Assembly (NCBI GenBank): GCA_028565715.1
Contig: JAOXYC010200018.1
Span: forward strand, 1 to 11,760
DNA: 11,760 nucleotides
Direction: 5' to 3'
Origin: Phoronis pallida
Lineage: Eukaryota; Phoronida; Phoronidae
Shown here: piece by piece, positions 6,824-11,760 of the stretch
Layout: each line of letters begins with the position of its first letter
Position numbering within the stretch: position 1 is the first letter of the stretch
The notes under the pieces: model-generated
Databases searched by the model: none
What the model was told of the DNA's origin: nothing
Seen by the model: the letters and a program-made list of their open reading frames with translations, nothing else
Made by a program: the position numbers and the translations under genes

Positions 6824-6896
6824 GGCGCTATAGCTTATAAGGCGAGAGCATAAGAATCATAATCTTAGGGGATGAGTTCGATTCTCATTAGCGCTT
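6824..6896 (+). tRNA. tRNA with CAT anticodon (elongator Met, or Ile2)
   Basis: A full cloverleaf of 73 nt can be drawn. The acceptor is GGCGCTA paired with TAGCGCT (first pair G-U). The D stem GCTT/GAGC closes a loop containing GG. The anticodon stem TAAGA/TCTTA closes the loop ATCATAA, with CAT at 6858-6860. The variable loop is GGGG, and the T stem ATGAG/CTCAT closes the loop TTCGATT. CCA is not encoded. The anticodon stem lacks the three G-C pairs of initiator tRNA, so this is elongator Met, or the Ile tRNA whose C34 is modified to lysidine; the acceptor GGC start favours Met. The base at the discriminator position is T rather than the usual A, and the first acceptor pair is G-U, both unusual. 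It is an island of higher GC in the surrounding AT-rich DNA. Confidence 0.9.
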
Positions 6897-6961
6897 CATT
6901 GTCTTAATATACATAAAATTTTTATTTTTATTTTTTGGGACTTAATATTTTTAAAAAAATA

Positions 6962-8299
6962 ATGTCTAATAATTATGAAGACATAGATTGGAGTGATGGT
7001 ATGTTGCTTAAAGCTATACATTTTAATATTTTAAAGGATAAAAATTACTTTATGGCTTATAAAGTTTTAAAAACTGTTGTAAAAATTTCATTTGGTGTAA
7101 TTAGTTATTCTTATGATGAGAATTTAATTTCTGAAGGAATAATTTATATTACTCAAATTACTGCAATTATGCCTAGTGGTTCTGTTATTGATTGTAATGA
7201 TAATATAATTAGCAGATATCCTGATAGTTTTAAAATTGATTTAAATAAGTATAAAGTAGAAAATGATGATATTTTTTATGTTTTTCTATGTGTTAAAAAA
7301 CATCAAAACAACGAAAATGAGAATCGTGATAGGATTGTTGTATGTAAAGGAGAAGAGTATATTTCTTCTGATGGAATGAGTGAAAATATTAATTTTATTA
7401 CCCCTCTTCCTAAATTTAGTAATGATTCTTCTTCTAATTTATATGAATATATACCAATATTAAAGATTAATAAAAAACAAAATAGATTTATTAATATGAC
7501 ATATGTTCCTCCCTCTATTATATTTAATTCTAATAATTTATTAATATTAAGAATTAAAAATATGATTAATCAAATTTATAGTAGAGTGATTAATAAATAT
7601 AATCATATATCTCAAAATATTAGTAATAAAACTATTAATACTGACACTATTATTGATATGAGAAATTTTGATATTATATTTATTTCACTACAAAAAATTT
7701 ATACACTATTAGGAGGAGATACTATTTTAATATATGATCTTTATAATTTATTATTAGATTTTAATATAGCTTTAGGTTTAATTTGTTTAAATATTGTTGG
7801 TATAAATATTGTTTATAATCATTTAAAGATGTATGAATTATTTGATGCTTTATGTTATAAAGCTGAAATATCAATTCCATCTATATTTTCTACAAATTCT
7901 ACTCTTGAGTGTTTTAATGAGAATAATATTTTACCAAAATCAATTTCTTGTCTAATTGATGAAGATTTTGCTGTGGATGATAATAGTTTTTATATTCAAT
8001 GTATTTATGATGTTAGTATAGATAAATCTATAGTTATTAATTATTTAAATAATATGACTATTGTTAGCGAAAGCGTCTTACAGGAAACTATGAAATTAAG
8101 AATTTGTGGTATTGAAAGAAATGTTGTAAATAGTAGTAGTTTAAATGATAAGATTGCTGCATTTAAACTTTCAAATGCCCTATATATTGTTTGTAATGCA
8201 CAATCTAAATACTTTAAGAAGAATGAGCATATTATTCTAGTATTGAGTGATAACATCAAACAAATATGTAAATTTAACTTAATTAAGATAAAAGGTTAG
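6962..8299 (+). CDS. tssK: Type VI secretion system baseplate protein TssK
   Basis: TssK forms trimers that link the T6SS baseplate wedges to the TssJLM membrane complex. The N-terminus DWSDGMLLKAIHF (9-21) matches the family hallmark WsEGMfLrPqHF, and the 445-residue length is normal (about 440-450). The order of elements also fits: an N-terminal shoulder domain of beta strands, a helical middle region (about 200-310) and a C-terminal head domain (about 310-445) that contacts TssL. I chose the ATG at 6962 because it places the hallmark motif about ten residues from the start, as in the family. An in-frame TTG at 6935 would add nine residues. It is followed after 2 nt by tssL and then tssM, the canonical K-L-M order. 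tssJ is not upstream; a tRNA is there instead. Confidence 0.92.
   Translation: MSNNYEDIDWSDGMLLKAIHFNILKDKNYFMAYKVLKTVVKISFGVISYSYDENLISEGIIYITQITAIMPSGSVIDCNDNIISRYPDSFKIDLNKYKVENDDIFYVFLCVKKHQNNENENRDRIVVCKGEEYISSDGMSENINFITPLPKFSNDSSSNLYEYIPILKINKKQNRFINMTYVPPSIIFNSNNLLILRIKNMINQIYSRVINKYNHISQNISNKTINTDTIIDMRNFDIIFISLQKIYTLLGGDTILIYDLYNLLLDFNIALGLICLNIVGINIVYNHLKMYELFDALCYKAEISIPSIFSTNSTLECFNENNILPKSISCLIDEDFAVDDNSFYIQCIYDVSIDKSIVINYLNNMTIVSESVLQETMKLRICGIERNVVNSSSLNDKIAAFKLSNALYIVCNAQSKYFKKNEHIILVLSDNIKQICKFNLIKIKG
8291..8295 (+). promoter_or_regulatory. Ribosome binding site of tssL
   Basis: AAAGG lies 6 nt before the tssL ATG, within the last codons of tssK. It is the clearest Shine-Dalgarno-like sequence in the window; most other starts have none that stands out from the A-rich background. 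It supports the ATG at 8302 and translational coupling of tssK and tssL. Confidence 0.5.
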
Positions 8300-8301
8300 A
8301 T

Positions 8302-9057
8302 ATGAATATAATTGAAAGAAAAGATATTTTCTTAAAATTCATGAATTATATTTCTGGAGTTTTAAGTATATTGGAAAATCCAGAAATTATTAAAAATTTA
8401 GATTATAGTGTTTTAGAAGACAAATCTGTTACTGAAATTATATTTGAAAATTATACTAATATATATCATGGTATACAACAAGCTACAATTGTTATTATTA
8501 ACAAATATATGGATGAAATATCAGATAAATATTCTAATCAAGAGATAGAAGATTTTAAATATTTATTATCAGGTTTTTTTGACGAAGTGTTATTATATTC
8601 TACATATATTAATGAAGATAAATGGTCTCATTTTTTAATAGAAAGATATTTTTTTGGCACTAGTGTATCAGGAGATAAAATAACTGAACGTATATTTTTA
8701 CATAATAGATCACATTCTATGAAAGATAATGATCTTACTCTTATTTATTATAATATTTTATCATTTGGATATATGGGAAAATTAAGAGTTGATAAATTAA
8801 AATATAAGAAATTATTTGCTGATTCTTGGTCTATACTTAGTAGAGATTTAAATCTTAAGACTATTGACGATCTTGATAAAATTTCAGAAAATTGTTATAT
8901 ATTTACTTTTTCTGGAAATAAGTCTTCTAGGTTTATAAATTATTATAATTTTTATAAGCTATATATTAAAGGGATTATTTTTGCTATATTTCTTATGATT
9001 TTAATAGTTTATTTTATTACTATAAAAGATTTTAAATTTTTAACTCAAAAAATATAA
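8302..9057 (+). CDS. tssL: Type VI secretion system inner-membrane protein TssL (DotU family)
   Basis: TssL is a tail-anchored inner-membrane protein whose cytoplasmic hook binds TssK and which, with TssM, forms the T6SS membrane complex. The 251 residues contain the DotU-family core: LLSGFFDEVLLYS (88-100; family: A..DE.vL), W108 with an upstream charged loop, IERYFFGTSVSGDKITERI (113-131; family: L...ff.t..gGe.Ff..l) and IYYNILSFGYMGKLR (148-162; family: yl.LslGF.GkyR). One transmembrane segment near the C-terminus (about 219-241) is followed by about ten residues, so there is no periplasmic peptidoglycan-binding extension as in some TssL proteins. The family length is about 220-260 without extension. 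It starts 2 nt after tssK and ends 8 nt before tssM. Confidence 0.93.
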   Translation: MNIIERKDIFLKFMNYISGVLSILENPEIIKNLDYSVLEDKSVTEIIFENYTNIYHGIQQATIVIINKYMDEISDKYSNQEIEDFKYLLSGFFDEVLLYSTYINEDKWSHFLIERYFFGTSVSGDKITERIFLHNRSHSMKDNDLTLIYYNILSFGYMGKLRVDKLKYKKLFADSWSILSRDLNLKTIDDLDKISENCYIFTFSGNKSSRFINYYNFYKLYIKGIIFAIFLMILIVYFITIKDFKFLTQKI

Positions 9058-9065
9058 TTATAGAT

Positions 9066-11760
9066 ATGATAAATTTATTTATTGCTTTTTCTAATAGTCC
9101 ATTAATTTTTAAAATATTACTTATCATTACTTTTATTATGATAGTATGTGGAATGATAATAATTTATTTATTTTTATTTGATAAATTTATTTCTTCTAGA
9201 AAAAAAGCATTTAGTGATTCTGTAATTAAAATTATGAGAGAAAATAATATATTTATTGATAATAAAATTATTACATTTATTATTGGTAAAGAAGAACATA
9301 AAGATTATTTTTTAAATAATTTATTTATAGAGCAATCTTATAATATAGTTAAGTTAGATAATGTTGATTCAACATATAATATTCGTGAAATTATTATTTT
9401 AGATTTTGGTAATAATGTTCTAATTTCTATTATTGAACAATTTTCAGAAAATGATGAAGATTATATTAATTCACATATTTATTTTATTCAATTACTTGAG
9501 ATTATAAGCTGTAGTAATAAATGTATACATAATATTGTTATACTTGTGTCATCTGATGATATTGATTCTAGCTTATACACTATTAGATATAGAAAAATTA
9601 TTCAGTCAATATCAGAATATCTTGATCTTTATATACCTATTTATTTTTTGTTTGATTACTTAGGAAGTATTCCAGGATTTAATCATTTAATTACAAATAT
9701 TCCAAATAGATTTTTAAATCAAATGATTGGTTTTTCTTCTGATAAAGGTACAAAGGATAGTTTTTATGTTGAAAGCGTAAGAATGCAAATATCTTTTCTA
9801 GTATGTAATCTGCAAAATATTATATATGAGATAATACCACATATAGATAATATTATTAATAAAATTAAACTTATAAGTATTAGTAATAAGTTCCAATTAT
9901 GTCTATTACATTCTGCTAATTATATTCAAAATTTTTTAAAAAATATTATTTCTACAAGAAAACCTTTTTTTAGAGGATCTTTTTTTATAGGATTATTTTC
10001 TAATGAAGATGATTTTAAATATTTTTTTATATCTGATTTTATATTATTTAAACTTATAAGAGAAAGTCATCTGATTGATATATTTAATTTATCAATACGT
10101 GTTAAAAGAAGTAGAAAAGTTGAGATTATTCTTGCTTTATCTACATTATTTGTTTTAATTTATATGCTATTATGCTATGATAATCTAACTAAGGTTGGAA
10201 ACTGTTTTACTAAATCGCATTGTTTAATATCTGAAATTAAGAGTAATCAAAATTATATAAATAGTTATGATAAAATAAATACATTGTTAGATATTAATAA
10301 TTATCTTATATATGATTTATCTTTTCTTTCTAGAATAAATATTTTTTATATTGCTATAAAATTATCTACTAATATTAATAAAATAGTATTTGATTATAGA
10401 GATTATGTTGCTAATACATTATATCAAACTATTTCTAGTGATATTCATAATATGAATAGTAAGATTATTAATCTTGAAAGTAAGCAGATGATGATTAAAA
10501 ATGAACAATGTGATGAACTTATTAATGATTTAATACAAGATCAAAAGCAATTTACTAAAGTTATTAAATATCATAATAATTTATGGAATGGTTTAAATTT
10601 ATATGATCTTAATGCTCTATTAGTTGCTATTTACAATATTAAAAGAGTAAATAAAGAAAATATTATTGGACTTCAGGATATTGAACTTAAAGAGTATAAA
10701 AAAATTAAATTTCATATTAGCGATATGAGTTCATTTTCTGTTAATTTAATTGATAGATTTATTAATTCAATTATGGACTCTATTGAGACTAAAATATTTA
10801 GTAAGATTAGATTTTTAATTGATGCTATTGATTTATCTTTTTCTGATAGAAATTTAAGTAAACGAATTATTAATTTAGAGAATGTTGTAAGTATAATAGA
10901 GAGTATAGATTTGGATAATATTAATGAATTAATAAAGCTTAATGTATGTAAATCTTTAACAAAGAGTCTTATTGATATTAATTATATAAGTATTAGTGAT
11001 CAGAAAGTATTAAATGAAAATATTAATAAAGCTATAAGGGACATTATTTCAAAAACTTGTCAAATGAAGAGTAATTATGTTGGTAATATTTTTGTTATAA
11101 AGAAAGGTTCATTATACTTTTCATCAGATTTATTAGAAATAATTGATGGTTATAAAAATATGACTAATAATAGTATTTATAAAAAATTTAAGGTAAATAT
11201 TAATAGTGCAAGAGATCATAAAAAACATGATGAATATTATATAATTCATAATTATTTATATATAATTAAGATTCTTAATGATTATAATGAATTTAATAGA
11301 TCTCTTAATAAATCTTCATTTATTGTTGATGATCTTAAAGATATGTTTGCAGATATGACTGAGAGTTTCTTAATGAATTCTATATCTATCTATATAAATA
11401 GAGTTTTTGTTAATGATAGCTTTTCTACACAAAATTTTATTAATAAAGTATCAAATACAGTAGAAAGACAGTATGATGATTTAGAAAATTTATTACAGAT
11501 ATTATTTAATAATAATAATTTAAATAATTTTAAATCTTTTATTTCACAAATATTAAATGATTATTTAGATAAAATTTATGATTATTTAAATAATTTTAAT
11601 GGATTTAAAGAAAATAATGTTCTTTCTAATATAGATTCAAATCCTATACAATATATATATGGAATATATGATAGTATTATTTTTAATGAAAAAGTTAATA
11701 AATCTATTAATATTATAAAGAGAGATATTAGTGGTATTATTCATTTGATTAAAGTGATTA
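9066..11760 (+). CDS. tssM: Type VI secretion system membrane-complex protein TssM (IcmF family), partial
   Basis: TssM spans the inner membrane and periplasm and forms the channel of the T6SS membrane complex. The frame is open for 898 codons to the right edge; the family has about 1,100-1,300, so the end is missing. One hydrophobic segment near the N-terminus (about 12-38) precedes a cytoplasmic domain, and a second segment lies at about 353-370, followed by a long, helix-rich periplasmic part. The usual N-terminal hairpin of two segments is reduced to one. The IcmF signature RGSFFIGLFS (303-312; family RG.yFTS) and the following FFISDF..FKLIRESHL (family FfL.dLf..vi..E..L) are clear. The GTPase-like domain has lost its motifs: FIIGKEEHKDYF (71-82) stands where G.pgsGKT is expected, ILDFGN (111-116) in place of DTAG, and FDYLGSIPGF (196-205) in place of TK.D..pGF. 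Start 8 nt after tssL. Confidence 0.9.
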   Translation, partial: MINLFIAFSNSPLIFKILLIITFIMIVCGMIIIYLFLFDKFISSRKKAFSDSVIKIMRENNIFIDNKIITFIIGKEEHKDYFLNNLFIEQSYNIVKLDNVDSTYNIREIIILDFGNNVLISIIEQFSENDEDYINSHIYFIQLLEIISCSNKCIHNIVILVSSDDIDSSLYTIRYRKIIQSISEYLDLYIPIYFLFDYLGSIPGFNHLITNIPNRFLNQMIGFSSDKGTKDSFYVESVRMQISFLVCNLQNIIYEIIPHIDNIINKIKLISISNKFQLCLLHSANYIQNFLKNIISTRKPFFRGSFFIGLFSNEDDFKYFFISDFILFKLIRESHLIDIFNLSIRVKRSRKVEIILALSTLFVLIYMLLCYDNLTKVGNCFTKSHCLISEIKSNQNYINSYDKINTLLDINNYLIYDLSFLSRINIFYIAIKLSTNINKIVFDYRDYVANTLYQTISSDIHNMNSKIINLESKQMMIKNEQCDELINDLIQDQKQFTKVIKYHNNLWNGLNLYDLNALLVAIYNIKRVNKENIIGLQDIELKEYKKIKFHISDMSSFSVNLIDRFINSIMDSIETKIFSKIRFLIDAIDLSFSDRNLSKRIINLENVVSIIESIDLDNINELIKLNVCKSLTKSLIDINYISISDQKVLNENINKAIRDIISKTCQMKSNYVGNIFVIKKGSLYFSSDLLEIIDGYKNMTNNSIYKKFKVNINSARDHKKHDEYYIIHNYLYIIKILNDYNEFNRSLNKSSFIVDDLKDMFADMTESFLMNSISIYINRVFVNDSFSTQNFINKVSNTVERQYDDLENLLQILFNNNNLNNFKSFISQILNDYLDKIYDYLNNFNGFKENNVLSNIDSNPIQYIYGIYDSIIFNEKVNKSINIIKRDISGIIHLIKVI

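Noticed and set aside
6824-6961. tRNA as an integration site for a T6SS island
   Set aside because: No integrase, no repeat of the tRNA 3' end and no change in composition are visible across the junction.
8041-8259. Minus-strand 72-codon ORF
   Set aside because: Antisense shadow within tssK.
1-11760. CRISPR arrays, insertion sequences, tandem repeats or phage genes
   Set aside because: No regularly spaced repeats, transposase motifs or phage structural motifs were seen on either strand. The T6SS genes are phage-related only by distant ancestry of other components.

Overview
The window is extremely AT-rich. Homopolymer A and T runs are everywhere, and the proteins are dominated by Ile, Asn, Lys, Tyr and Phe. 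Gene spacing is very tight (0-15 nt inside operons) and several conserved proteins are shortened. This points to a strongly reduced genome of an intracellular bacterial symbiont. An alphaproteobacterium (Rickettsiales- or Holosporales-like) fits best: there is a partitioned atpHAGDC operon without F0 genes, and a recognisable SspB with the alphaproteobacterial arrangement of an SspB core followed by a tail and a basic C-terminal motif. That lineage is inferred from protein patterns and was not tested by phylogeny. TGG encodes Trp and the reading frames are intact under the standard bacterial code.

Left part, minus strand (6128 down to 1): a possible broken small membrane-protein ORF; an sspB-like ClpXP adaptor gene; then the F1 part of the ATP synthase in the classical order atpH-atpA-atpG-atpD-atpC; then a ClpB/ClpV-type AAA+ disaggregase that runs off the left edge and has no N-terminal Clp-N domain. 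The F1 proteins are unusual. The alpha subunit has Tyr in place of the invariant Walker A glycine. Gamma is about a quarter shorter than usual. Epsilon keeps only its beta-sandwich domain. Beta retains its catalytic residues, although its DELSEED loop is altered.

Middle (6189-6896): an unrecognised protein gene on the minus strand (soluble N-terminal part, two C-terminal membrane segments), then divergently a tRNA with a CAT anticodon.

Right part, plus strand (6962 to the right edge): tssK, tssL and tssM (the last one partial), the baseplate linker and inner-membrane core of a type VI secretion system (T6SS). The order K-L-M is canonical, but tssJ is not upstream. TssM has lost the sequence of all the nucleotide-binding motifs of its cytoplasmic domain. 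The disaggregase at the left edge could be the sheath-recycling ATPase of this T6SS, or simply the general chaperone ClpB. Its visible part looks more like ClpB.

The overall picture is a minimal symbiont that has kept a trimmed F1-ATPase, a proteolysis adaptor and a stripped-down T6SS. The most noteworthy observations are the eroded nucleotide-binding sites in both AtpA and TssM, and the domain losses in AtpC, AtpG and ClpB.
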